NCBI GenBank assembly: GCA_039111635.1 | Contig: JBCAQO010000001.1 | Location: 1,984,001 to 2,048,000, forward strand | DNA: 64,000 nucleotides | Source: Heterobasidion occidentale | Taxonomy: Eukaryota > Basidiomycota > Agaricomycetes > Russulales > Bondarzewiaceae | Reading direction: 5' to 3' | In this document: positions 35,218 to 45,674 of the stretch, piece after piece | Position numbering within the stretch: position 1 is the stretch's first letter | How the letters are laid out: each line of letters starts with the position of its first letter | Translations under genes and position numbers: made by a program | The notes under the pieces: model-generated | Databases searched by the model: none | Told to the model about the DNA's origin: nothing | The model's input: the letters and a program-made list of their open reading frames with translations, nothing else

Positions 35218-35952
35218 CTACAGCATAGGTTTGCAGTAGTTTTTGTGACGAGCTTTCCAGTCGGCAGCCTGCATCGCAGACCATGAGCACAACGGTGTTG
35301 ATGCCAACATATCTCCACCTACCTGACACATCTTGCAACAATAAAACACGCACTGTAAAAATTGGGTGTCGGTAAGATCAAATTTCACCCAAGGGAGGGC
35401 CACAGACCTTACACTGGCTGCACTTGGCGAGTTCCTTCTTCGTATAATTGTACATCGAACCAGTGCACTAGGCAAAGTCAGTTGTTATCATGGCAATGCA
35501 GACAACCAAACGCGTACATCAAAATTGCCACAAGCAACCTGATGAGGGCGGCCGCGTTGACGCATCTCCTTTGCCGCCTCCAAGTTACCTCTCATCTCAT
35601 ATACCGCGCCAAGATTCTCTCGAGTGACTGCCGCGTCGAAAGCAGGTTCAATGTCTCTACGAATCTGTAGCGCACGACTGAGCACCCGCTCAGCGTCATC
35701 TGGTCGGTTCAAATTGCGATAATAAAGCTCTCCAAGGGAGTTCAAAGTTGTGGCAAGGGATGGATGATTTGAGCCAAGGTGAGTCTCTTTGATCTGGATA
35801 GCTTGGAGGTACATGGCCTCAGCACGGGCAAAATCACCCTGGCGCTCATAACCAAGAGCCATATTCTGATATTGGGTCCCTTGTCCTATGCCCAGAGCAT
35901 AGGACGGAGAGGGATTGACATGGATATCCGGGTGGACGGGCGGCATGGCCAT
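35218..35952 (-). CDS. TPR-repeat protein with C-terminal MYND zinc finger
   Basis: Starting at ATG 35952 (a second ATG is at 35946), the first long exon encodes three TPR-like units. They are YQNMALGYERQGDFARAEAM, LATTLNSLGELYYRNLNRPD and RENLGAVYEMRGNLEAAKEM. Three further short exons complete a MYND-type zinc finger: CTGSMYNYTKKELAKCSQCK, CVFYCCKMCQ and ADWKARHKNYCKPML. The order of cysteines and the final H-x3-C fit MYND. Such TPR-MYND proteins usually bind proline-rich partners; the fungal role is unknown. Nothing suggests a SET domain, so it is not an SMYD methyltransferase. The gene is convergent with INCENP (250 bp apart) and divergent from DCP2. The stop is a TAG at 35218-35220. Confidence 0.8.
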
Positions 35953-36180
35953 GGTAAAAGGGGCTGGTCAATGAACGTGATCTGCGAACGAACGGCAAGG
36001 GGTTGTCTATTGTCTGCAGCACGTGACTGGTTCAGGGCCGGCCGGAAAACTCGCAGGCTGAATGACGGGCTAGTCGCAGGCCTCACCTTCAAAGCACAAT
36101 CTCCCATCCGTACATAACAGTGGCTCCACCACCATCCGTCTACCCTCTTTTCCTCCTTTACTTCCCAGACGCCGTTCAAG
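35953..36180. promoter_or_regulatory. Short divergent promoter between the TPR-MYND gene and DCP2
   Basis: This 228-bp stretch between opposite start codons must hold both core promoters. No specific element was assigned. Confidence 0.5.
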
Positions 36181-38790
36181 ATGGCTTCATCGTCCTCATC
36201 ATCGCCAGAAATCTCAGCCGCGCCCTATTCGCATACTCCCGGTCGTTACCACTATCCCACTCTGAAGGAGGCTCTGGAGGATCTGACAAGGTGCGAACTG
36301 ATGTGTGCTCTTACTTGAAACACCCCTCATGAGCTCGCTTAGTCGATTCTTGTTGAATCTCCCAGAGGATGAACTTGCTTCGCTAGAGCGAGTATGTTTC
36401 CAAGTCGAACAAGCGTACGTGGGCCTGTGCAACTTTAGACTAGTCCTCACATTGCCGCATCGGGCAGTCACTGGTTCTACGAGGATTTCATTCGAGAAGA
36501 AAATTCCAAATTCCCCTCTCTTCCTCTCAAGAAATTCTCCGAAATGCTATTCGCAGCTTGTCCGCTGCTCCACCATTGGGATCACGAGGGTGCTTTCAAT
36601 CACTTTATGCAGTACAAGACTCGAGTACCAGTGTGCGGTGCAATCATGCTGAACGACAGCTGGGACAAGGTTAGTTTGATTGATTGATTTTCCTTCATCT
36701 GACGTCATTCTCTTGCAGGTCGTTCTCGTGAAAGGTTGGAAATCGTCATCGGGCTGGGGTTTTCCCAAGGGAAAGATTAACGAAAGCGAAGCTCCTCATG
36801 CATGCGCTGCACGAGAGGTGCGTTACACCTGCATTGTCGTCGCTCTTATCATCGAACACATCCATCTTTTTCAGGTAGAAGAGGAAACTGGATATAACTT
36901 GGCAGGGAAAATAGATCCTGAAGATGTTATAGAACTATCTATCAGAGAGCAGAAGATATCGCTATACATTGTTCCTGGCGTGCCGGAGGACTACCCGTTT
37001 CAAACGAAGACAAGGAAAGAGATCAGCGTGAGTGAATGCTGACCGATGTATGTCGTCAATCTGATCCCTATCATTATCCAGAAAATCGAATGGTTCAAAT
37101 TACTCGATTTGCCGACATGGAGAAGAGGTAAGACAGTAGCGGGGAAGTTCTACCTTATATCGCCGTTCATAGGGTGAGTGATATACTTTTCTCAGTTATT
37201 CCGCATAGCTATAACGATCTACGCAGCCCCTTGAAGGCTTTCATCAGCGAGCGAAAGCCTCGGAATTTGACTCGCAAACCACCCAAGGCTAAAGATCTCC
37301 GCACTGATCAGACTGACCGTAGACCAGAGGAGAGCGGGCCAACTGAAGACCTCAAGTCTATCTCAGTAGCGGACCTCAATGGGCAGGAATCCAGCTCGCA
37401 ATCATCAGCAGATAATGGCGATCCACAGACACCCTCGCCTTTATATAGTAAACCGTCCGTGAACCGTGATGTGACAGGCATCCAACTAGGTGATCTTGAC
37501 ACAGAGTCGGTCAACGATCCTGCGCTCAGGCGACTACTCGTCGCATTGACATCATCATCAGTCCGATCAGACACGAGCAATATCGATCGCAGCAAGCCAC
37601 AACCCTCCGCGCCCTCTACCATCGTCCCACCTGCTGTAATCAAATCGCATACTCCCCCAGAAGTTGATGCTGCACACGACTGGTCAATCAGAGGACCCCG
37701 TTGGCCAACGGAAAGGCTGACTGATTCTCGTTCACACCGCACCCCATCCCGTTCCTCGTCAGAGAATGAGGCTCCCGTGCAGTCGAGCCCGATGCCGTCA
37801 AGCCCGAATACTTCTCGACGAACTTCCAGACCTGCATCGCTGTCGACCAGGAATGATCGAGCCAAGTCTCCTGCTCATACGTCACCTCCTACATCGGGAA
37901 CATCTGCCACCTTGTCTTCGATGCCGTCCTCGCGCCCAACTGCTCGCCGCGGATCCGCGTCCGCTACAGATCTTTCACCCTACCTCACTCGGCCCTCAGA
38001 AGCACCAGCCATCGGCAAGCGTATGAAGCAGCTGGCTTTGTTAGAATCTGTCATAGACGAGTCGTCACGTATGACGCCGGTCTTAGGCTTTCGTGCACCA
38101 GCAGTGTCGGACACAACTAATAGTCACATTCAGCGACCGCCAGTTTCTTATGGTATGGGCACAACCCCACCACCACATCCTCATGCTCGCCCGCTGTCTG
38201 TCTCGGCTGCACCACCCACGCACCCCAATAATTTATCGTCAATGTATAATGTTCATGGACCATACCATCCGCAGCCTCAAATATTCAATCCGTATAATCA
38301 CGGTCCAACTGGCATGCCTAGCGATGACCCTTTTACCGTGCGCCCTCGCACCAGCAATACCTTCCGCCCGGTCGCCGATAATTTTTCGAGGCCCCTTCAA
38401 ACGCGAGCAAGCATGAATCAGGCTCAGCTGCTCAGTGCTTTGTCCGGCCCCCTTGGCACCCAGCGACCTCCTGTCGGTCTGCCGGGTAGTGTTCACCCAC
38501 CACCCATTCCTCATCACGCCGTGATGCGCGGCATGAACCCATCAGTAATGCCGCTTCATGCAGGCCCCAACTCGTCGAGTAGGATGGGTCCAGCCCTCCT
38601 CCCGCCTCCTCTGCACATGACACCTGCACACTTCATGCCTGGTCCGACGTCAGCGCCTGCGATCTCTCCCAGCTTTAACGCTTCCCAACCCCCTCAAACT
38701 AATGCTACTCTGTTGTCCATTCTCAACCGTGGACTAGGAGTGCCCACTAATGGAAGTTGGTCTGGTGCTACCCAAAGGGAAAACTTTTGA
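36181..38790 (+). CDS. DCP2: mRNA-decapping enzyme catalytic subunit DCP2
   Basis: The start MASSSSSSPEISAAPY leads into the Dcp2 N-terminal regulatory domain (SRFLLNLPEDELASLERVCF, then HWFYEDFIRE), which binds Dcp1. The Nudix domain follows, with GWGFPKGKIN and AAREVEEETGY carrying the catalytic glutamates of the GX5EX7REUXEEXGU motif. Box B follows (EWFKLLDLPTWRR, KFYLISPFI). The enzyme removes the m7G cap from mRNAs in the cytoplasm and P-bodies. The last exon is a ~520-residue disordered tail. It contains leucine-rich short helices of the type that bind Edc3 and other activators in yeasts: RRLLVALTSS, KQLALLESVID, QLLSALSGPL and TLLSILNRGL. Total length is about 760 residues. Exon joints in the catalytic half rebuild conserved sequence in frame. 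The start codon is the first ATG of the frame, and the stop is a TGA at 38788. Confidence 0.94.
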
Positions 38791-39590
38791 GCTTGAACAT
38801 CTTGTATCATATTCTGCCCGGTCACGTCGTTCGACTATCAGCTTGTTGAACTTATTCCTCCTCATACTTTCCGTTGTTCGGGTTTCGTTCGTTTCTACTT
38901 TTCATCGACTTCTTCCTCGTCTGTCGTCCCTTCTCTTCCTACCTCCCCTGTTCGCACAAATCGTTCTACATAATGTCTGATCGGGGGGCTGTGATTACCA
39001 TCCGTTGGGTTTCGCATATGCCATCTACTCTGTCCTGTTTTTCTGGGCCCTCTTCTCACGTATCGCATGTCTCCCCGTCGCCGGTCTTTCCGTATCCTAG
39101 CTCTGCACCTCATCTTCGGCCTCCGTTTCACTGTCCATTGACCGTCTTTCTTTTTTTTCCATACGTACGTCTGACATCGCGCGTGTAGTTTTGTAGCGTA
39201 ACTCCTGATCCGACCTGGTCTTCCAATTGTTTCCGATATGTTTCGTCCGTATCGTGTCCCGAGCCGAAACGTGTTCTCTACAGCAGCCACACCCAGCAGC
39301 GAAGGCTGGCTGCGGCGAAGACTCAAGATGATGGTATGTAATCCGGCGCCGACGGGTGATTTGTAAATCGCGTGCCCCCACAACTTGAATCTGCCAATCC
39401 ATGGAACCATGGGATCCACACAAGATCCCACCTGCTCCCGTGTGTGATCTGGCACGATGCTGTGGTCGGTGTCGTGACAAGTAGAACGCCGGGCGAGCCG
39501 CACGATCCGTGTCTGCATCTGATGCTTGGCAAAATAGGAGCGCTACCACGGTCACCATGTCCGCTTCGCCTTCGCCTCCAACGCCATTGC

Positions 39591-39616
39591 CGTACATACA
39601 TGCATACATACATACG
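39591..39616. repeat. Alternating purine-pyrimidine (TACA-type) tract
   Basis: Twenty-six consecutive bases alternate purine and pyrimidine, mainly as TACA/TGCA units, followed by related GTACG words to about 39640. Such tracts can be mutable and can adopt left-handed DNA. Confidence 0.6.
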
Positions 39617-41288
39617 ACGTCCGTACGTACACCCGTACGCGCCTCGACTGACACATCGTCGCATTCGTTGCGGCGCGCGATCGAATCGATATTGACTTAC
39701 CCCCACTCGCCCCGCCCGCGCTGTCGACCATCACCCGATCCAACTTCGATGCACGCACTCAATTCTGACGCCCCACGCCACATGTCCAGAACATGTTCCG
39801 TTCGCCCACGCCCGTGCTCACGCCGACGTCAGAAGCGTCGCGCCCGTCTGATCTGAATGATGGTGATATGCGCGAACGCCTGCGATTTCTCCGAGTCGGA
39901 ACCCCCCTCCCATCCGAAGCCCTTCGTGCGAGCGCACGCCTGCGCACGCACGCTGTCGGGCAGGGAGCGAGGCCAGCCCCAGCTGGCCCCTCCGCCACTT
40001 GCGCAGACGGGCGGCGGGCGCGGGGCTGTGCGCTGCTGCGCTTCTTCGCTCGCCCGAAAGGCAATAAAAACATCCCAAACGGGCGTTATTTTCAAAGGCC
40101 TTCGCCCATCAATCAAATCCACCCAGAGATATGCAAGTGGAGCACGAGGGTCGACGTGGCTACTACACACCTCGAACCACGTCGCGTCGACGCACTGTTT
40201 ATCCCGCCCGCGTTGCGTTGCGTTGCGTCGCGGGGCAAGTTGGGGAAGGTCCCTTCCACGTCAATGATGATGCATCGTGTACATAAGTGTCGCAGCGTTT
40301 CAAAACCAGGGTTATTTGATGGGTGGACGAGCTTCGACGACGGGGTTTCTTGAAAGTTGAGCCTGGCGGTCCGACGTGTGCTGAGCGCTCGGGCAGTCGG
40401 GCTCGGAATGATGGCGTTCTGGCCTGGGGTGGCCTCACTCTCCGTGCTCTGGAAATCCTCGTCGACCCGGGCGCTCACTGCCCTAAGTGCACCGGGCCCG
40501 GCTCGGTGTAACGATAGGCCGTGCGCGCGCAAACACGCAGCCGGTCGCGGAACCTAGTGCGGTATCCTTACGGGACCAAGCACGCAGAGGACGCTGACAG
40601 AGGACGCGACGGCGGCATGACGTCGTCGCCGACTCCGAACCCCGCATCCGGGGTCCCAGCGGCGTCGTCTGCCCGCCCGTCCCACTCGGCAGTCCCACCG
40701 CGAGAGACAAGGACAAGTTGAGGCCTTGAGGAGTAAAGTGCGCCCGAAAACAAGACGCCGTCGAGTTTTCGACGGTTTCCTAGGAGCGCGGCTCCGAGCC
40801 GCAGGCGCCTGCCGCATCGAGAATAAGGGTGGGGTGAATTGGGGCTCGGGAATAGGACCTCCGGAGGGGGTGGCACGCAGTCCATGGGAACGCAGGGCGC
40901 AAGGAAGACGGCTGGGAGATCGAGGGAACGGACTGAGTGGGGAGAAGGGGCGGCACGATGGAGAAACAGAACAAGCTAATGATGTGCTGATGCTAGCAGA
41001 GTGAGCTGCGTGCACGATCTTGTCCACCTGCCCCGAACGAGCGCTGGCGCTCTGAAGCTGAAGCTGACCGTCGCGTGGGACCGACCGTGACGGTTCGAAA
41101 CGGGCGAGCGAGCGAGTGGGCCAGAGCCACGCCGATACTTACTGCTGACTGAGAAAGGAAGGCTGCACGAGCGGGATCCGCAACGGCCGGCGTTCTAGAA
41201 TGCGCCACAGAACGTTCGCGCGGGCGTGCTTCCTTGCACCCGCGACCCTTCCCGCTTCCTCGACGCCTTCTGCGTGCTTCGAGGGGTC

Positions 41289-41306
41289 ACGCGCGCACGC
41301 GCGCGT
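41289..41306. repeat. Alternating CG/AC tract (potential Z-DNA)
   Basis: Eighteen consecutive bases alternate strictly, almost all CpG with two A positions. Of the sequences in this window it is the best candidate for Z-DNA formation. No function is implied. Confidence 0.55.
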
Positions 41307-42280
41307 CTTCGCATGCCCAAGGCGGGCGTGCGGCGGGAGATCGACGCAACCTTGCTCCGTGCGAAGTCCGTGCTGTGAGTATGTGAGCATCGTCTGCACA
41401 GCCGTCAGGCCAGGCCAGATGCGCGAGTGTGAAGATGCGGGTGGAGGTGGGAGGGAGGAGAGACACGGGAACGAGCGCTCAAAGCCCACAGGGGCCCGTT
41501 GCTCTAGGTAAGGAACCTGGGTCCACGCGTGCTCCCCGGGGGCGATTAGAGGCGTCCTTCGCGTCAGGGCAGGCAAGGGAGGGGCATACATAGATGCAGA
41601 AGAGCAGTGCTATCAGCAGCGCAAGTTCTTGTACAGAACGGAGAGCTGCACGGACCATGCCGCTGGGAACGTGAATGCCAGGTCCTTGAAGCGGGTTGAA
41701 GTGTTGATCACCCGCGCCCCTGTCTCTTCTGTGTATGCGGCATCCTGCCCCGTTCTGTTCTGCTCTGACATCTGTTGGAAGACGAGAAGGGGGTCCAGAC
41801 GTCCAGGGACGGAACCATGCCGTTGACTGGAATCAGGATGCGAGGCAAGGCAGGACAGGGACGGAAGGCATGATGCGACCGACAGGACATGATGGGGAAG
41901 AGGCTCGCGAGGACCCGGGGGGCCCGCGAAGCTTGAAGCGCGCCGTTCGTGGCCGAGCGGAACAGGAAGGGTCGAGCACTGCGTGACGGATGGGGGCTTG
42001 CCCGCCGCTGACGATCCGAGGCCGTGAGCATGGGTACACGTTCCGCTTTGGGACGCGAAGCTGCACTCTGCGCCGTCGTCCGCGTCGTGGTGAAATAAGG
42101 TCAGCAGCGGGCTGTATACGCGCGCTGGTAGCAGCCTCGCACGCATACACGGGGCTGGGAGGCGTGCTTCGCGGTCGACAAATACAAAACGCGTCGATAC
42201 AAGGCGACGCACAGTCTACGCAGAGCTGAGAAGTCATCCGTCCGTCGTCACGTCATCGTGAGGACGGGATGCCCGCAAGT

Positions 42281-42694
42281 TCAATTTCCGGATTCTAGAC
42301 GCGAGAAGATGAACACGGCCTTTGCAGGGTTACCTGCGACCACCATAAGAACTACCGCGGAGTGAGCAGCGGTCGCAGCTACTACACGCAGCCACCAGTC
42401 GTTTCTGTAGCGATAGCGCTCCCACGTCCGCGACCCCGCATACCCTTTGAATGAATGAGACGGCGCTCTGGGTAAGGACGTCGGTGGGAGCGCTTGCCGC
42501 CGGCCAGAAAAGGCGGAGGGTGTAAGATTGAACACGGACTGGAGATCGAAGGGCTGAAGGATGGAAGGGAAGACGCGTGATCTGCGGGCGGGTTCGCTGT
42601 GACGGGTGATGTAGGCAGTGTAGTCGCTTGCTACTAGAGGAACGTGGAAGGATTGAGTAGGCAGCGCTTCGAAGCGCTCGAAGCCATCTGTCAT
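42281..42694 (-). CDS. Possible orphan small protein with one hydrophobic segment
   Basis: I do not recognise it. The frame from ATG 42694 encodes 137 residues starting MTDGFERFEALPTQSFHVPL. Its composition is more protein-like than the other open frames in this gap. It ends with a Trp/Arg-flanked hydrophobic run (VVAATAAHSAVVLMVVAG) that could be a tail anchor. Against it, a 192-codon frame overlaps it in another frame on the same strand, GC-rich sequence makes chance frames common, and no conserved motif is present. Treat it as a weak candidate only. Confidence 0.2.
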   Translation of the reverse strand: MTDGFERFEALPTQSFHVPLVASDYTAYITRHSEPARRSRVFPSILQPFDLQSVFNLTPSAFSGRRQALPPTSLPRAPSHSFKGYAGSRTWERYRYRNDWWLRVVAATAAHSAVVLMVVAGNPAKAVFIFSRLESGN

Positions 42695-43160
42695 CCCGAT
42701 GCTGTATCGAACGTGTGTCGGTCTCGCAGGCGCTCGTTCTGGCCCCAGTGATGATCCGGTGAGACATGTCACAGAAAATACGGCGTTTTAACACCCACTG
42801 GCGGAACGATACCCAGCGCACGAAGAAAGGTTCCGTGGAGTGAACCAGCGGACGGGTCTGATGGGATGCGGATGAGACATGCATGGCCCTTGGGGAGGGG
42901 ATGTGCACGCGTCGAGGTCACGTTGCCTGGGATGCCGGTCACAGGCCAGCTATCGGATGTGGCGCAGCGGCGCGGGTGGCTGGTCCGCCGGCGGGCTGCG
43001 AGCAAGGGGTGGAGCACGAAAAAAAATCACAGGAGCTCCTATGCCGCCTCACCGAGACTCAGCAGCATCTCATCTCCCCCTACCGTCGTAGCTGGGACCA
43101 CCGCCTCCTCCGAACTCCCCCTCCAGTCCATGGCCTTGGCCCTTCCTCCTTTCCACCACC

Positions 43161-44730
43161 ATGTTGAACGGTAGCGGCATCAAAGTCTTCACTGGTGCCC
43201 GTCGCCCCTGCCTCTCGCCCCACTGCGTTGCTGACCACCCGCTCTTTGCAGGCACCAGCCATCCCGAGCTCGCTGAACTCATCGCCCGACGGTACGCCCC
43301 CTTCGCCGTCCAACGGCTGTCCTCGCCCCCTTCCTTTTGCGCCTGTGCTGACTCTGACTCGTTCTCTGCCCCTGCCCCTCGTGCCGCCGCCCCCCGCAGG
43401 CTCGGCATCCAGCTCTCCAAGGCCGAAGTCACTCGAAGCGGGATCGGCGAGACGAACGTGCGCATCGGCGAGTCCGTGCGCGAGGACGACGTGTACATCA
43501 TCAACACCGGCTGCGGCGAGGTCAACACGGCGCTCATGGAGCTATGCATCATGATCCACGCGTGCAAGATCGCGAGCGCGAAGCGCATCACCGCCGTCGT
43601 GCCCCTCTTCCCGTACGCGCGCCAGGACAAGAAGGACAAGAGCCGCGCGCCGATCACGGCCAAGCTCGTCGCAAACATGATCCAAAAGTCCGGATGCGAC
43701 CATGTCATCGTGAGTGCTTTGCGGCTTCGTCTTGATTTTTACTTGTTCTGCGATTTTCGCTCGTTTCATAGCGATTTTTTTAAATCGGTGACGGTGGTGG
43801 GAGTGCGCAAAATACTGACGCCCGTTTGATTCTTCTCGGCGCGTTGTGACGTATGTCCGTTTGCCTCGTGCGACCGCGATGCAGACGATGGACCTTCACG
43901 CGTCACAAATCCAAGGGTTCTTTGACGTCCCGGTAGACAAGTGCGTGCTCGATCCTCTTCGTCTGTCCTCGGTCCGCGGCGATTGACGGATGACGTCGGT
44001 TGGTGTGACTGTTGCTTCGGCGCGCGTATTTAGCGTGAGTGTTATATTATTTCTTCGATCACGGCTGGCGTGAGACTGAGGGAGCGGGCTTCGGTGATTT
44101 GTAGCTCTACGCAGAGCCGTCGGCTATCCTGTACATTCGGACGCACTTTGATCTTTCGAACGTGGTGATCGTGTCGCCTGACGCGGGGGGCGCCAAAAGG
44201 TGCGTCTCACGGCGGCGATTGGGGGACGAGGAGCTCACGGTCGCGAACTGCGATGGACTGTTTATTTATACGACTCAATGTGCTGTTGGCTTGGCGGGGA
44301 CAGAGCGACATCGATGGCGGACCGGCTCGGGGTGGACTTTGCGCTGTTTCACAAGGAGCGGAAAAAGGCGAACGAAGTGTCGCGGATGGTGCTGGTGGGG
44401 CACGTGAAGGGGAAGATGGCGATCCTGGTGGACGACATGGCGGACACGTGCGGGACGCTGTGCTTGGCGGCGGAGCACCTCGCGGAGGCGGGGGTGAGCA
44501 AGTCGTACGCGATCGTGACGCACGGGATCCTGAGCGGGCGGGCGCTGGAGAACGTGGAGAGGAGCGCGCTGGACAAGCTGATCGTGACGAACACGCTGCC
44601 GCAGCAGGCGAACGCGGCGCGGTGCTCGAAGCTGGAGGTGATCGATATCGGACCCGTGCTCGGGGAGGTGATCCGGCGCAGCCATTATGGGGAGAGCGTA
44701 TCAAAACTGTTCAACGAGGTGCCCTACTAG
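43161..44730 (+). CDS. PRS: Ribose-phosphate pyrophosphokinase (PRPP synthetase)
   Basis: The product is 320 residues, the usual length. Exons are 43161-43194, 43252-43291, 43400-43709, 43885-43940, a proposed 1-nt exon at 44034, 44105-44199 and 44304-44730. Hallmarks include [50 protein letters not shown] (ATP-binding flexible loop) and [20 protein letters not shown] (Mg/ribose-phosphate). [20 protein letters not shown] and the PRPP-binding loop [14 protein letters not shown] complete the set. The enzyme makes PRPP from ATP and ribose-5-phosphate for nucleotide, His and Trp synthesis in the cytosol. Yeast has several PRS paralogues; which one this is cannot be told. The joint at VDN|LYAEP needs one extra base to keep frame. 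A C flanked by TTTAG and GTGAGT supplies it exactly and restores the family Asn. The alternative (donor at 43945) gives VDKCLYAEP, 321 residues. Confidence 0.93.
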
Positions 44731-45674
44731 TGCTGATTGGGGGAAAGGGGGACTAAGTACATGAGTGGTGGGTCGGAAGTAGGCTAAGGTAAATTATGTG
44801 TTGTATTAGAAGGAGGCTTAGAACAATTAGAATGGACGTCGGATAGATTGCGAAAGATCGGGTGGAGGGTGCGAGGCCGATCGGGGCTGGTCAAGGGTGA
44901 TGGAGCAAACGGGGATAAGGGAGATCTAGATCTTGGATTGAGAGCGCTCGCGTCGGGGTCGACGGACGAGCGAGGTGGACGAGGAGAGGGGGGAGGGTGG
45001 AGCGCAGGAGGGGGCAGGCGCGGGTGGAGGGGGGGGGGAACTATAGGGGGGACGGACGTGTGTGGGGGGGCGAAATGAACGGAAGGACGGGAAGGAGAGG
45101 ACCGGGGGAGAAGAAAAAAGCGGGGTTACGGGGTCCTGACGTGGACCGAAAAGAGGAGTGATGGATCTAAGATGGATCTGTGCTAGCCAGTGGGTCGTCG
45201 GCACCGGTGCGTCGGTCGGTCAGCGGGTCGGACTGGGCGTCACGTCACGAGGATGTGACCGGCGGGCGAGCACAGTGCGGGCGTCGTCGAGGATGGCGGG
45301 GGGCGGGTGGGCGTCGGCGGGATCGGCGGTGGGGGATGAACAGCGGCGGGGGCGAGGACGAGGGCAGCGGCGAGGAGGGGGGACGGGCTCGGACGAGGAG
45401 CTCTGTTGTTGGTAGCGGCAGCCACCGTCGGCTGAGACGCGCTCACGCTAACACTGCTTCCGCTCCTTCGATTCTGGACGGACGGTGTGCTCTGCTGCTC
45501 TGCTCTCCACGCCAGCGTCGCTCGTCCCCTCCTCCCTCCTCCTCCCTCCTCCTCTCACTTTCCTCTTCCCTCCCTCCCCCGTGACTGCATGCCCCTCTGA
45601 GCTCTTCCACCCCCCCATCAGCCCTGGAACATCCCTCCTTTGCGTCTTTGGGCAATGCCAGTGCCAGCCGTATC
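44731..45674. other. Intergenic region (PRS 3' flank / kinase promoter)
   Basis: Purine-rich sequence (44850-45130), including a run of nine G at about 45032, is followed by strongly CT-rich sequence (about 45500-45620) before the kinase start. No gene or RNA was recognised. Confidence 0.5.

Larger units (their letters stand above)
38791..43160. other. 4.4-kb GC-rich stretch without a convincing gene
   Basis: This is by far the longest gene-free stretch of the window. Many open frames of 80-210 codons occur on both strands, as expected from GC-rich sequence, but none shows a recognisable domain or consistent splice structure. Two alternating purine-pyrimidine tracts (39591-39616 and 41289-41306) lie here. 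No terminal repeats, target-site duplications, tRNA or transposase motifs were seen. It may hold DCP2 3' UTR, PRPP synthetase upstream sequence, non-coding RNA, or an orphan gene such as the candidate at 42281-42694. Confidence 0.5.

Noticed and set aside
38895..39518. 207-codon minus-strand frame after DCP2
   Set aside because: Composition is random and Arg-rich, it overlaps other frames, and it falls in presumed DCP2 3' UTR.
39793..40353. 186-codon plus-strand frame in the gene-poor gap
   Set aside because: The first 40 residues look plausible, but the rest is Arg/Ala-rich chance sequence with overlapping frames on both strands and no conserved motif.
41085..41110. GGTTCGAAAC resembling a tRNA B-box
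   Set aside because: No upstream A-box or cloverleaf arms.
41935..42020. tRNA-like A-box (GTGGCCGAGCGG) in the gap region
   Set aside because: No matching B-box GGTTCRANYCC at the right distance and no acceptor-stem pairing could be found.
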